DNA of 64,000 nucleotides from Clostridium brassicae (GTDB taxonomy: Bacteria; Bacillota; Clostridia; Clostridiales; Clostridiaceae). The position numbers and the translations under genes were made by a program. The stretch lies in NCBI RefSeq assembly GCF_026738875.1, contig NZ_JAPQFJ010000006.1, positions 62,001 through 126,000 of the forward strand, read 5' to 3'. Positions 53,986-63,162 of the stretch are shown here, piece by piece; within the stretch, counting starts at the first letter, position 1, and each line of letters starts with the position of its first letter. The notes under the pieces are model-generated. The model was not told the DNA's origin. It searched no databases and saw nothing but the letters and a program-made list of their open reading frames with translations.

Positions 53986-54008
53986 AGGTTTAGTTAATTG
54001 AATTAACT
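53962..54008. promoter_or_regulatory. Two TetR-type operators (O1 and O2)
   Basis: O1 is the perfect dyad AAGTTAATC-T-GATTAACTT (53962-53980), between the -35 and -10 boxes. O2 is AGTTAATT-G-AATTAACT (53992-54008), just downstream of the -10. Shared half-site GTTAAT and a 29-base centre spacing indicate one regulator, presumably the TetR protein encoded next. Confidence 0.8.
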
Positions 54009-54042
54009 TTTGAAATTTTAGTCTTAAAGGGGGATAAAATAT

Positions 54043-54648
54043 ATGCCACGACAAGGATTATCAAAGGAAAAAGTTGTGCAAGCAGCTATAAAATATATGG
54101 AGGAAACAGGGAACCGGGACTTCACATTAAAAGAACTTGCGGCTTATTTATCAATCAAATCAGCCGCTTTTTATAAGCACATCACTAATCTAGCTGAATT
54201 AAATTATGAGATTGAAAAAGTTGCAATTAAAAAATTGAGCGAAGCTATGGAAGAAGCAAGCGTTGAAAAACATGGAAAAGATGCGTTGATAGCACTTGCA
54301 GATACTTATCGAAACTATGCAAAAACAAATCCTATATTCTATCAAATTCTTTTAACATCACCGGCTGCTAACGAAAAGCTATTAAAAGATACGAAGCGTT
54401 CTATTGGGGGAATTTACCGACAAATATTGCAATATTATCCTTTATCTGATGAGGAAACTTTCCACTTAGCTCGTATGCTCAGAAGTGCCATACATGGATT
54501 TATTACATTTGAACATGCTGATTATTTTCAAGCAGAAGTATCTACAGATGATAGCTTCCATTATATGATTGAGCATTTGACGGACTTACTCCCTAAAAAG
54601 ACTATTGATTCAAAGGGGGGTCTTGAAAGTGAAAGTACATCAGACTGA
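54043..54648 (+). CDS. TetR-family repressor, 201 aa
   Basis: N-terminal helix-turn-helix (RDFTLKELAAYLSIKSAAFYKHITNLAEL) followed by a WHG-type ligand domain (HLARMLRSAIHGFITFEHADYF). It should repress itself and the overlapping MATE pump through O1 and O2, with release by a drug. AAAGGGGG precedes the ATG. Codons such as CGG, GCG and CCG are commoner than in neighbours, hinting at transfer. Confidence 0.85.
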   Translation: MPRQGLSKEKVVQAAIKYMEETGNRDFTLKELAAYLSIKSAAFYKHITNLAELNYEIEKVAIKKLSEAMEEASVEKHGKDALIALADTYRNYAKTNPIFYQILLTSPAANEKLLKDTKRSIGGIYRQILQYYPLSDEETFHLARMLRSAIHGFITFEHADYFQAEVSTDDSFHYMIEHLTDLLPKKTIDSKGGLESESTSD

Positions 54649-56008
54649 TTTTGGTTCTGGAAGTGTGGCAAAAAGCATTTTAGATGTTGCACTTCCTATT
54701 ACTCTCGCCCAAATTTTGAATTTACTTTACAATATCGTTGATCGTATTTATATTGGACACATACCAGAAAGTGGTGATTTAGCATTAACAGGTGTAGGGG
54801 TATGTTTTCCTATTATCACGTTAATTATGGCTTTTGGCATGCTATTTGGCTCTAATGGTGGTGCACCATTATGTTCTGTACAGATGGGAAAAGGTGATAA
54901 TGAAGAAGCTGAAAAAATTATGGGAACTTCATTTAGCTTATTATTATTAACTGGTTTTATCATTACTGTAATTGGATTGATTTTTGCAAAAACAATCTTA
55001 TATACTTTTGGAGCAAGTGAAATAACTTATAGCTATGCTCATGATTATCTGAAAATTTATCTGTTGGGAAGCATAGCTGTTACGATAACTTTGGGAATGA
55101 ACCCCTTTATCAATAGCCAGGGTTTTGGAAGAACTGGTATGATGACAGTAGTAATTGGTGCAGCTTTAAATATTGTATTAGACCCTATTTTTATTTTTGT
55201 TTTACACATGGGGATCAAAGGAGCCGCTATTGCAACGGTTATTTCGCAAATGGTTTCTGCTATTTGGATTATTAGATTTTTAACAGGTAAGTATGCACTA
55301 CTTAAACTAAATTGGATTAGCATGAAAATTGAATGGGAAAGAGTGAAGCAGATTACTAAGTTAGGTTTTTCTGGATTTGTTATGGGGATTACTACCAGTA
55401 TCGGACAGGTAGTTTGCAACAAAATGGCATTTTTGTATGGCGGCGATTTGTATGTTGGTATTATGACCGTCTTAAATTCTGTGAGAGAAATTTTTTCAAC
55501 ACCTTTGATGGGATTTGGTGGTGGTGCTGTTCCAGTTATGAGTTTTAATTATGGAAAAGGAGCATATTTCCGTGTAAAAAAGGCAATCAGTTTTGTTACA
55601 TGGTGTGGTGTTGTTTTTGCTTGTATCGTTTGGTTGCTTGTAATTTGTTTCCCTGCTATGTTTATACAGGTATTCAACAATACACCTGAATTAATACAGG
55701 CTGGCATTCCCGCCATTCGTATATACTTTTTCGGCTTTTTCTTGATGGCACTTCACTCAACAGGACAGAATACATTTATAGCTTTATGTATGGCAAAGGA
55801 AGCTACTTTCTATTCGTTATTGCGAAAGGTTTTTATTGTTATTCCATTGACAATATTACTACCCCATTTGTGGAATCTTGGTGTACAAGGTGTATTTTTA
55901 GCAGAACCAATTTCAAATGTTATTGGCGGCTTAGCTTGTTATCTTGCTATGAGGCGTAAAGTTCAAGTTAAATTAAAAGAACCTATTCAAGGTAAACTTA
56001 AAGCCTAG
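54629..56008 (+). CDS. MATE-family efflux transporter, 459 aa
   Basis: Twelve helices in two halves; ALPITLAQILNLLYNIVDRIYIGHI opens the first, NPFINSQGFGRTGMM closes it. AAAGGGGGG lies nine bases before GTG 54629, which overlaps the end of the TetR gene by 20 bases; TTG 54623 is too close to the site. The pair forms a self-contained drug-responsive export unit distinct from the MATE gene at 28307. Confidence 0.83.
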   Translation: MKVHQTDFGSGSVAKSILDVALPITLAQILNLLYNIVDRIYIGHIPESGDLALTGVGVCFPIITLIMAFGMLFGSNGGAPLCSVQMGKGDNEEAEKIMGTSFSLLLLTGFIITVIGLIFAKTILYTFGASEITYSYAHDYLKIYLLGSIAVTITLGMNPFINSQGFGRTGMMTVVIGAALNIVLDPIFIFVLHMGIKGAAIATVISQMVSAIWIIRFLTGKYALLKLNWISMKIEWERVKQITKLGFSGFVMGITTSIGQVVCNKMAFLYGGDLYVGIMTVLNSVREIFSTPLMGFGGGAVPVMSFNYGKGAYFRVKKAISFVTWCGVVFACIVWLLVICFPAMFIQVFNNTPELIQAGIPAIRIYFFGFFLMALHSTGQNTFIALCMAKEATFYSLLRKVFIVIPLTILLPHLWNLGVQGVFLAEPISNVIGGLACYLAMRRKVQVKLKEPIQGKLKA

Positions 56009-56073
56009 CAAAGAAAAAGACTATAACTTGAAATTTCCTATGCCATAATATTAATGTCAGCACTAAGCTGATT

Positions 56074-56107
56074 AATGTGTTTAATTCCACACATTTTATT
56101 TTTTTAT
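56074..56107 (+). terminator. Terminator after the MATE gene
   Basis: AATGTGT/ACACATT stem and T-rich tail, preceded by a second small hairpin CAGC/GCTG at 56058. Confidence 0.55.
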
Positions 56108-56219
56108 TGTTATAAAATATATTCATATGTAAATAATGGTATAATTGCTTTAGAAAACTAAAGATAAGAAGTGATTTCGCATTAGAAGTATATAAAATGC
56201 TATGATAAGGAAGATGATA

Positions 56220-57074
56220 ATGGTTTATTTAAATGTTTTTACATTTCCAAATGATGATATGGAATTTGATTTTTTAATAGAGGAAAAAAGAACGTGCTAC
56301 GATTCGTTTTACCCATTTAAGATATTATCAAAACATGGTTTTGAGAGAATTGATTTTGAGCCAGTTACGATTTTATATGGTGGAAATGGTTCAGGAAAAT
56401 CAACGGCATTAAATGTGATAGCAGAAAAAACAGGAATCAATCGAGATTCTATCTATAATAAATCTAATTTCTATTCTGACTATGTTAATATGTGTCAGAT
56501 GCAGCTTGAAGATGACATTCCTAAAAATAGTAGAATAATAACAAGTGATGATGTATTTGATTATATGTTGAATATCCGTAACCTCAATGAAGGAATTGAC
56601 CAAAAACGGGAAAAACTTTTTGAAGAATATTTGGATGCGAAATATTCTCAATTCCAAATGAAGTCTATAGCAGATTACGAGCAACTAAAAAAAGTGAATA
56701 TTGCCAGAAGTAAAACGCAGTCACGATTTGTGAGAGATGAATTGATAGATAATGTGAGGGAATATTCGAATGGGGAAAGTGCATTCCGATATTTTATTGA
56801 AAAAATTGGGGAAAATGGACTATATATATTGGATGAGCCTGAAAATAGTCTTTCTCCAAAACGCCAGATGGAATTAATGAAATTTATTGAGGACTCTGCG
56901 CGATTTTTAGGTTGTCAATTTATTATATCAACACATTCGCCGTTTCTGCTTGCTATGCGTGGAGCAAAAATATATGATCTTGATGAAAATCCAGTTGATG
57001 TGAAAAAGTGGACAGAATTAGAAAATGTACGTACATATTATGAATTTTTTAAAAGATATGAAAATGAGTTTTGA
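56220..57074 (+). CDS. AAA (ABC-like) ATPase of unknown role, 284 aa
   Basis: Walker A GGNGSGKST near residue 57, an insertion of helices (about 80-185), a signature-like YSNGES, Walker B GLYILDEPENSLS and switch ISTHSPFLLAM: the AAA_21 type of SMC/OLD-like ATPases. No nuclease, methylase or toxin partner is adjacent, so a defence role is not supported. AAGGAAG before ATG 56220 decides among three in-frame ATGs. Confidence 0.75.
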   Translation: MVYLNVFTFPNDDMEFDFLIEEKRTCYDSFYPFKILSKHGFERIDFEPVTILYGGNGSGKSTALNVIAEKTGINRDSIYNKSNFYSDYVNMCQMQLEDDIPKNSRIITSDDVFDYMLNIRNLNEGIDQKREKLFEEYLDAKYSQFQMKSIADYEQLKKVNIARSKTQSRFVRDELIDNVREYSNGESAFRYFIEKIGENGLYILDEPENSLSPKRQMELMKFIEDSARFLGCQFIISTHSPFLLAMRGAKIYDLDENPVDVKKWTELENVRTYYEFFKRYENEF

Positions 57075-57214
57075 TGTTGTTGAGAGTAGATAGATTATTT
57101 TTATTTGGAATGGTTTTAGATTATAAAGCTGACTTTGAATTTTTAGTTATGAAAATATTATGAAAAATGTATATATAATTATAATGTGTATATTTAAACT
57201 AAATATACATTTTC

Positions 57215-57243
57215 AACTCACAGGCTTTGCCTGTGGGTTTTTT
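57215..57243 (+). terminator. Terminator with CACAGGC hairpin
   Basis: CACAGGC-ttt-GCCTGTG followed by six T residues. The stem is the same as that of the IS200-like remnant at 16705, but the T-run supports a terminator. Confidence 0.65.
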
Positions 57244-57665
57244 ACTTATTCAAAATTAAGATATTTTTTAAAAGAAATAAAAGATAACTTTGAAGAAACT
57301 TACAAGATAAATATTTGAAAATGCTTATTTGCTATTGGAGCAAAAGGATTTATTTTATATACGGAATACAATTTTAATATTAATGCGTGATAATATTTAT
57401 GTGTTGATAAACTTACGAATATAATTTTAGATACAAATGATTTTAATAGATACTAAAACCCAAAGTATAAGTTTGAAAACAGGCATTTGTGGGCAGAAGG
57501 ATATTATGTGAGAAGGTTGGGGGAATGAAGCAACAATAGAAAAAATCGATTTATTATATATTTTGTGAACCGAAACACTAATATTTTTGTCTAATATATG
57601 TAAACAGAAACTTCGAAGTGGATTTGTTTTACAACAAGGGGTAAATGCAGAGTGGAGGTGTTATT
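57244..57665. other. Intergenic region upstream of the sigma-factor gene
   Basis: About 420 bp without an ORF. It should contain the sigma-factor promoter; CCGAAACACTAAT near 57566 has an ECF-like GAAAC element but the -10 spacing is not convincing. Confidence 0.3.
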
Positions 57666-58205
57666 TTGGATTTAGAATTTGAGATTAGGCAAGCTATAGA
57701 AGGACATAAAGACTCATTTGTAAATCTAATTAAGTATTATGAAATTTCAATGTATAAAGTAGCAAAATCAATGCTTCAGTCAGATGATGATTGTGCAGAT
57801 GCAATTCAAGAGACTATACTTAAAGCTTATAAAGCAATTAGCAACTTAAAACAGCCTCAATTTTTTAAAACATGGCTTATAAGAATCTTGATTAATGAGT
57901 GTAATAATATTTACAAGCTTAAAGGTAAAGTAATTCCAATCCAAGAGATTGAAGTAACTTCTTTTGAAAAGTCAGCGGTTAATAGAATTGATGACAATAT
58001 CATAGTAGAAGAAATGCTTAATTCTTTAGATAATGAGCTTAAAAATATAGTTATTCTTTTTTACTTTGAGGGATTTTCTATAAAAGATATTTCATATTTA
58101 TTAGAGATACCTGAAGGTACAGTAAAGTCAAGACTTTCAAGGTCAAGGGGGAAACTTAGAAACGCATTTAAAAATGATTTTATGGGGAGTGAATGCTATG
58201 AATAA
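57666..58205 (+). CDS. ECF-type RNA polymerase sigma factor, 179 aa
   Basis: Region 2 (CADAIQETILKAYKAISNLKQPQFFKTWLIRILINECNN) and region 4 (EGFSIKDISYLLEIPEGTVKSRLSRSRGKLR) define an ECF (SigV/SigW-like) sigma factor. GGAGG lies eight bases before TTG 57666; ATG 57645 would include that site inside the gene. Its stop overlaps the anti-sigma start. Confidence 0.85.
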   Translation: MDLEFEIRQAIEGHKDSFVNLIKYYEISMYKVAKSMLQSDDDCADAIQETILKAYKAISNLKQPQFFKTWLIRILINECNNIYKLKGKVIPIQEIEVTSFEKSAVNRIDDNIIVEEMLNSLDNELKNIVILFYFEGFSIKDISYLLEIPEGTVKSRLSRSRGKLRNAFKNDFMGSECYE

Positions 58206-59520
58206 TGAAGTTTTCGATAGGGAGTTTACAAGTCAATTTGGAAGCTATAAGCCTGAAATTCCTCATGGGGTTTTAGAGAGGATAGATAGAACTTTAGCTT
58301 GTTTGCCTGAAAAAGAAGTAGTAGGCAGAAATAGAAAACATAGATTTGCAATTAATAAGATATTAAAGCACAGTATAGTTGCGGCAACTATTGCAATAAC
58401 AGTTTTAACTGTTTCAGCTACAGTGTCGCCAAGCATTGCTAATGCTTTAACTAATATTCCTGTAGTTGGTTCTGTTTTTAAGTTGTTTGGGGATATGGGA
58501 TTGAAGCTTGCAAATGACAAGGGTATATCTACTTTAGTAGATAAAACAAAGATAGATAAGGATATAAAGGTTACAATTACTGATATACTTTTTGATGGCT
58601 CAAGGATTTCTATCGGATATAATGTGGAAGCCAATAACCTTGGAGAAATTGGTAAACCTAATTTATTGGTTAATGGTAAGCCTATTGATTTTTCAATGTC
58701 TACTTATGGAAGCCCATTAACAGAAAATTCATATGCAGGAGTAATGAATATCAATCCAACAAGTGAACTTCCTAAACATTTTAAACTTACAGTATCATTT
58801 AATAAAATAGGAACTATAGAAGGAAACTGGAAATTTGAAAATATTGAAGTGAAAAATCAAGCTAATATGCTTAATGGAAAGCTTATAACTCCAATGTTAA
58901 CTAAATCTCTATCAGGAGGAAAAAGCATAACCATAGAGAAGATATTTATGTCAGATTCTACAATAAAGCTACATGCAATCGAAACTAATATACCAAAAGG
59001 AACGTTTTATGATTATCAGTTAATTGATAATTATGGCAATGTATTAGAACCTACGGGAGGCAGTGGCCATGAGGAAAATGGTATTGACAATAAAGAATAT
59101 ACCTTTATACCATGGAATAATAATCCACAGCAATTTGTTGTAAAGGTATTAGAAGATAAAATAGTTTCCGGAAGAACACTTAAAGATATAAAAACAGACG
59201 TAAAAGGAAATTTTCCCGTTACCATTTCACAAGGCGAAGGGGGAGAAATTTCTTTAAATAAGATAGAGTACCTAAACAATAAAACATTAGTTCACTATAT
59301 TTATAAAGGAAATGACCCATATGGTAATGGAATGTGTGTTTGGGTAGAAGATGAAAAAGGTAATGAACTTGACAACCCTCAAAAGGCTACTAAAAGAAAT
59401 ATAGATGGCTCTTATATATTAGAGTGTTTTCCTATAGACAAAAATAAAAAAATAAAGATAGCTACAAGAGAACTTCCAGATATAAAGAGCATTTTAGAGT
59501 TTGAGATACCATTAAAATAA
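58198..59520 (+). CDS. DUF4179 membrane anti-sigma factor, 440 aa
   Basis: A cytoplasmic N-terminal part (1-60), one membrane helix (about 64-90, SIVAATIAITVLTVSATVSPSIANA), and a large extracytoplasmic beta-rich region of about 340 residues with the DUF4179 domain (NALTNIPVVGSVFKLFGD and following). It likely holds the sigma factor at the membrane until an envelope signal arrives. GGGGAGTG precedes ATG 58198, which overlaps the sigma gene by 8 bases. Confidence 0.8.
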   Translation: MNNEVFDREFTSQFGSYKPEIPHGVLERIDRTLACLPEKEVVGRNRKHRFAINKILKHSIVAATIAITVLTVSATVSPSIANALTNIPVVGSVFKLFGDMGLKLANDKGISTLVDKTKIDKDIKVTITDILFDGSRISIGYNVEANNLGEIGKPNLLVNGKPIDFSMSTYGSPLTENSYAGVMNINPTSELPKHFKLTVSFNKIGTIEGNWKFENIEVKNQANMLNGKLITPMLTKSLSGGKSITIEKIFMSDSTIKLHAIETNIPKGTFYDYQLIDNYGNVLEPTGGSGHEENGIDNKEYTFIPWNNNPQQFVVKVLEDKIVSGRTLKDIKTDVKGNFPVTISQGEGGEISLNKIEYLNNKTLVHYIYKGNDPYGNGMCVWVEDEKGNELDNPQKATKRNIDGSYILECFPIDKNKKIKIATRELPDIKSILEFEIPLK

Positions 59521-59572
59521 CCACATATTTAAGACCAAGTTCAGATTTAATAAATAAATTAGTAAGTATTTA

Positions 59573-59600
59573 ACAGGGAATAAAAACCCTGTTTTTTTTT
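59573..59600 (+). terminator. Terminator of the sigma/anti-sigma operon
   Basis: ACAGGG/CCCTGT stem with nine T residues. Confidence 0.9.
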
Positions 59601-59615
59601 AGGGGCATAATCAAG

Positions 59616-59670
59616 TTTCCTGTAAGTTAACTTTTTCTACTAAAGTCAACTACAAATCCATTTACAGGAA
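59616..59670. promoter_or_regulatory. Nested inverted repeat upstream of the XRE gene
   Basis: Outer arms TTTCCTGTAA and TTACAGGAA enclose inner arms AGTTAACTTT and AAAGTCAACT. The outer pair could be an XRE operator; the nesting could also form an RNA hairpin. Confidence 0.5.
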
Positions 59671-59708
59671 GTGAGTCAACGCATAAAATGTTATTAGAGG
59701 TGATAGAT

Positions 59709-60854
59709 ATGAAAAAATTAAATATAGGTAAATCCATCGTTCAGAAGAGAAAAGAGAAGGGAATAACCCAGGAACAGTTGGCAGATTACATTGGAGTTTC
59801 TAAAGCATCTGTTTCCAAATGGGAATCTGGATTAAGTTATCCTGATATTTTAATTCTTCCTGAGCTTGCAACTTATTTTAATATTTCAGTGGATGAGTTA
59901 TTGGGATATTCTCCACAGCTCACAAAGGAAGACATTAAAAAAATTTATAATAAACTTTCACATGAATTTGCTGTAAGGCCATTTGATGAAGTAATGAAAC
60001 AGTGTAACGAATTAATAAAGAAGTACTATTCCTGTTTTCCTTTTTTACTTTCTATCATTCAATTATTATTAAACTATTCTGCTTTGGTAAAAACTGAGGA
60101 AATAAAAAAAGAAATTTTTGAGAAATGTATATTGTTAAGTAAAAGAATAAAAGAGGAATCAGAGAACATTTCATATATAAAAAGTGCTAATACTATGGAA
60201 GCATTGGCAGAGATGGCACTAGGAAATATCGAAGAAGTTATTCGCTTATTGGATAATAAATTAACTCCATATAGTGGAGATGATGTCATACTGATTAATG
60301 CATATAATATGCAGGGGAAAACTGATCAAGCAAATGAAGTGAATCAAATACTACTTTACAACAATGTAATAAACACATTAACACTTATAAACAATTATCT
60401 TTCATTAAACATGATGGAACCAGTTTTGTTTGAAAAGATTTATTCTCAGGGCATTCAGATTATTAATTCTTTTCAACTCACAGATATTTGTACCAATGAT
60501 GTTTTTGGAATTCATATAGTTGCTGCACAAGGGTATTTAATTCAACAAAATAAAGAAAAGGCAATAGATGCATTAGAGCAATATGTGAATACTGTTTGCA
60601 ACATGCAATTCCCATTGAGTTTTAAAGGAAATGAGTATTTTAGTAAGGTAGATAAATGGTTTGAGGATAATAATTGTATTGGCACAAACACTCCTATAGA
60701 TGAGACAACAATCAAGGAAAATCTTGTTAATATAGTTGTTGAAAATCCTGCATTTATATCATTAAGAGAAGATGAACGTTATAATTTGCTTGTTAAAAAA
60801 TTGAAAAGAAAGTTAGGGGAAAAAAATGAATGCAATAAATATAGAAAATCTTAA
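59709..60854 (+). CDS. XRE-family regulator with TPR-like C-terminus, 381 aa
   Basis: Helix-turn-helix of the XRE type at residues 5-60 (IVQKRKEKGITQEQLADYIGVSKASVSKWESGLSYPD). The remaining 300 residues are helical, TPR-like repeats, as in peptide- or protein-sensing regulators. AGAGGTG precedes ATG 59709. It overlaps the ABC ATPase gene by 29 bases and is the likely regulator of the transporter pair. Confidence 0.8.
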   Translation: MKKLNIGKSIVQKRKEKGITQEQLADYIGVSKASVSKWESGLSYPDILILPELATYFNISVDELLGYSPQLTKEDIKKIYNKLSHEFAVRPFDEVMKQCNELIKKYYSCFPFLLSIIQLLLNYSALVKTEEIKKEIFEKCILLSKRIKEESENISYIKSANTMEALAEMALGNIEEVIRLLDNKLTPYSGDDVILINAYNMQGKTDQANEVNQILLYNNVINTLTLINNYLSLNMMEPVLFEKIYSQGIQIINSFQLTDICTNDVFGIHIVAAQGYLIQQNKEKAIDALEQYVNTVCNMQFPLSFKGNEYFSKVDKWFEDNNCIGTNTPIDETTIKENLVNIVVENPAFISLREDERYNLLVKKLKRKLGEKNECNKYRKS

Positions 60855-61743
60855 GAAATCCTATGATGGCCAGATTAATGCGTTAAGTAATATAAGTTTA
60901 AGCATACCAAAAGGTGAGATATTTGGCTTTCTTGGTCCTAATGGTTCAGGGAAAACCACTACAGTTAGAATTCTTAATGGCGTTCTTTCAGCAACATCAG
61001 GATATGCTGAAATTTTAGGAATACCTGTGGGAAAAAGTAACCTTGAGATTCATAGATTGTGTGGGGTTATGACCGAAAGTTCCTCCTGTTATGAAAATCT
61101 TACTGCAGAGCAAAATCTAATGTTTTTTGGGAAAATGCATGGAATGGATGGAAAATCCCTTAATGAACGTGCTGATTTTATATTGAAAAGGCTGGAGTTA
61201 CTAGATGTAAAGGACAAAAAGGTAAAATCTTTCAGTACAGGAATGAGAAAAAGAATTTCCTTGGCTATAGCATTAATTCACAATCCTCAGATTTTATTTC
61301 TTGATGAACCTACTTCTGGATTAGATCCAGAAAATGCACGTAATGTTACAAGGCTTATAAAAGAACTTGCAGAGGAAAACCAGGTTACAATCTTTCTTTG
61401 TACCCATCAATTAAAATATGCTGAAGATATTTGTACACTATATGGTTTTATAAATAATGGCAATATCCTTGGTTTAGGTACATTTGATGAACTTGCTTCA
61501 AGGAAAAATGCAATTCTTCAATTAAAAATTAGAGGGAAAAACATTTCAGAGAGACTTGGATTTATCCATGAAGATGATGGTTTATATAGCAAGTCCATTT
61601 TAGGAGATAAAGAGGCTAATGCTCTAATACAAAGCATATTGACAAACGGTGGGGAAATTTATGAGGCTGTGCAGCAGAAATGGTCTTTGGAAGAACTGTA
61701 TTTTAAATATGTAAAAGGTACGTCTGCTGATGTAACATTATAA
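60826..61743 (+). CDS. ABC transporter ATPase (DrrA/CcmA-like), 305 aa
   Basis: Walker A GPNGSGKTT, signature FSTGMRKRISLA, Walker B ILFLDEPTSGLD, switch CTHQ, and a C-terminal tail as in drug or lantibiotic-resistance ATPases. AGGGGAA precedes the ATG inside the end of the XRE gene. It pairs with the ABC-2 permease downstream. Confidence 0.83.
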   Translation: MNAINIENLKKSYDGQINALSNISLSIPKGEIFGFLGPNGSGKTTTVRILNGVLSATSGYAEILGIPVGKSNLEIHRLCGVMTESSSCYENLTAEQNLMFFGKMHGMDGKSLNERADFILKRLELLDVKDKKVKSFSTGMRKRISLAIALIHNPQILFLDEPTSGLDPENARNVTRLIKELAEENQVTIFLCTHQLKYAEDICTLYGFINNGNILGLGTFDELASRKNAILQLKIRGKNISERLGFIHEDDGLYSKSILGDKEANALIQSILTNGGEIYEAVQQKWSLEELYFKYVKGTSADVTL

Positions 61744-61762
61744 GGCTGGAGGGGGTTAGAAT

Positions 61763-62557
61763 ATGAATAGAAATGAAAAAGGATTGATATACAAAGATAT
61801 AAATGAAATAACAAGTTCAAAACGAGTTATTATGCCTATGACTATTGTACCAATTATTCTGGTTGTAATAATACCCCTAGGAATATTGATAGGTGCGAAC
61901 TTTATTGGAAATGATTCAAGTATGTTTACAAAGATGGTTCCTCTTTTAAAAAAATTGCCTTCTGAATATGCAGCATATACTCCAGCCCAACTTTTAATAA
62001 AAGTAACGCTGAACGTTATGTTTCCTTCATATTTTCTTATAATTCCAATAATGTGTTCAGGAGTTATTGGAGCCAGTAGTTTTGTAGGAGAAAAGGAGCA
62101 TAAAACTATGGAGACTCTGCTATACACTCCAATATCTATGGAACAATTGCTTAGAGCCAAGATTTTAGGAGTTTTTGTGCCATCTTATGTGGTGACTTTG
62201 ATTTCATTTATAGTCTTTGGCATCATATTTAATGTAGGTGGTTTTATATATTTTGGAGGACTTATTTTCCCAAATATAAAATGGCTTATAATCATACTTT
62301 GGATTTCACCTGCAATAAATTTATTGTCGCTGACATTTACTGTGATGGTATCGGCAAAGTCAGAAACCTTTCAGGAAGCACAGCAGGTAAGTGGCCTTCT
62401 TGTCATTCCAGTGATTCTTGTATTAGTAGGCCAGATGACAGGTGTACTTTTGCTCAATAGCCTTGCTATGTTTATAGTGGGTGGTGTTCTTTTCATACTT
62501 GATTATATATTGATAAAGAGGATTTCTTCTAGGTTTATTCCTGAAAAACTGATTTAA
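61763..62557 (+). CDS. ABC-2 type permease, 264 aa
   Basis: About six helices with the ABC-2 pattern: an N-terminal KDINEITSSKRVIMPMTIVP helix, a GASSFVGEKEHKTMETLLYTPISMEQLLRAKI coupling segment, and VMVSAKSETFQEAQQVSGLLVIPV. CTGGAGGGGG precedes the ATG. Substrate unknown; export or protection against peptides is usual for such pairs. Confidence 0.8.
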   Translation: MNRNEKGLIYKDINEITSSKRVIMPMTIVPIILVVIIPLGILIGANFIGNDSSMFTKMVPLLKKLPSEYAAYTPAQLLIKVTLNVMFPSYFLIIPIMCSGVIGASSFVGEKEHKTMETLLYTPISMEQLLRAKILGVFVPSYVVTLISFIVFGIIFNVGGFIYFGGLIFPNIKWLIIILWISPAINLLSLTFTVMVSAKSETFQEAQQVSGLLVIPVILVLVGQMTGVLLLNSLAMFIVGGVLFILDYILIKRISSRFIPEKLI

Positions 62558-62598
62558 ATACCTGTTATTATGCCATGACAGAGTATTCTTAATTGATA

Positions 62599-62852
62599 AA
62601 ATTGCATAATTCAAAAACAATATAGCTACATGCAAGTTTTATCCGATGTTTCCAACCCTGGATAACGGTTTCTAACCTTCAGTTGGAGCAAAAACTCCAC
62701 CTGAAGCCAAGAATCCTGTTTATTGTTTTCTGCTTCGAAAATTTCTCTTTTTAGGTTCATAATAAGCTCGAAACCTAGTGAAAGAGAAATTTTAAGGCGT
62801 TGTTCACAATGAAACTTGCATTTCACATTTATAATTGGTAATTATGCAATTT
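62599..62852. repeat. 254-bp segment bounded by perfect 13-bp inverted repeats
   Basis: AAATTGCATAATT (62599-62611) and AATTATGCAATTT (62840-62852) are exact inverted copies. Inside lie repeat copy 2 (62637-62722) and a hairpin with AAAATTTCTCTTT/AAAGAGAAATTTT arms (62738-62793). There is no ORF. It has the form of a miniature inverted-repeat element. Confidence 0.5.
62637..62722 (-). repeat. Structured repeat element, copy 2 (short, reversed)
   Basis: Read on the minus strand it has AGGATTCTTGGCTTCAG, a GGAG/CTCC hairpin, AACCGTTATCCAGGGTT and ACATCGGATAAAA in the same order as copy 1, but lacks the second hairpin and the large CGCCACT...AGTGGCG hairpin. Confidence 0.7.
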
Positions 62853-62927
62853 ACTCACTAAACAAAGACAGGTTTTATAATCAAAATATAGTAGTAAAAT
62901 CACATACATAATTTGAATTAAATATAA

Positions 62928-62987
62928 TAAAAGCACTATCAAAAATTATTGAAAATCAGTAATGGTGATAGTGCTTATTTTAATTTT
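62928..62987 (+). terminator. Hairpin terminator
   Basis: AAAAGCACTATCA pairs with TGATAGTGCTT, followed by T-rich sequence. Confidence 0.7.
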
Positions 62988-63162
62988 ATGAAAGTAGTAT
63001 ATATCGCTATAATTCATTTATTTAAGACGAATTAGGGAACTATTTTCAAATCAATCTGGAAACATTTGCAATCTTTATTTTTACGTTATATGATGGTTAT
63101 ATTGGTATATATTTTAATGATACATATCATAGTGACAACTTAATTGGTTAGGGGAGATAAAA

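Noticed and set aside
56220-57074. Anti-phage defence system built on the AAA ATPase
   Set aside because: No nuclease, methylase, toxin or other effector is adjacent; the ATPase family also has many non-defence members.
57560-57600. ECF-type autoregulatory promoter before the sigma gene
   Set aside because: A GAAAC element is present but no matching -10 at 16-17 bases.
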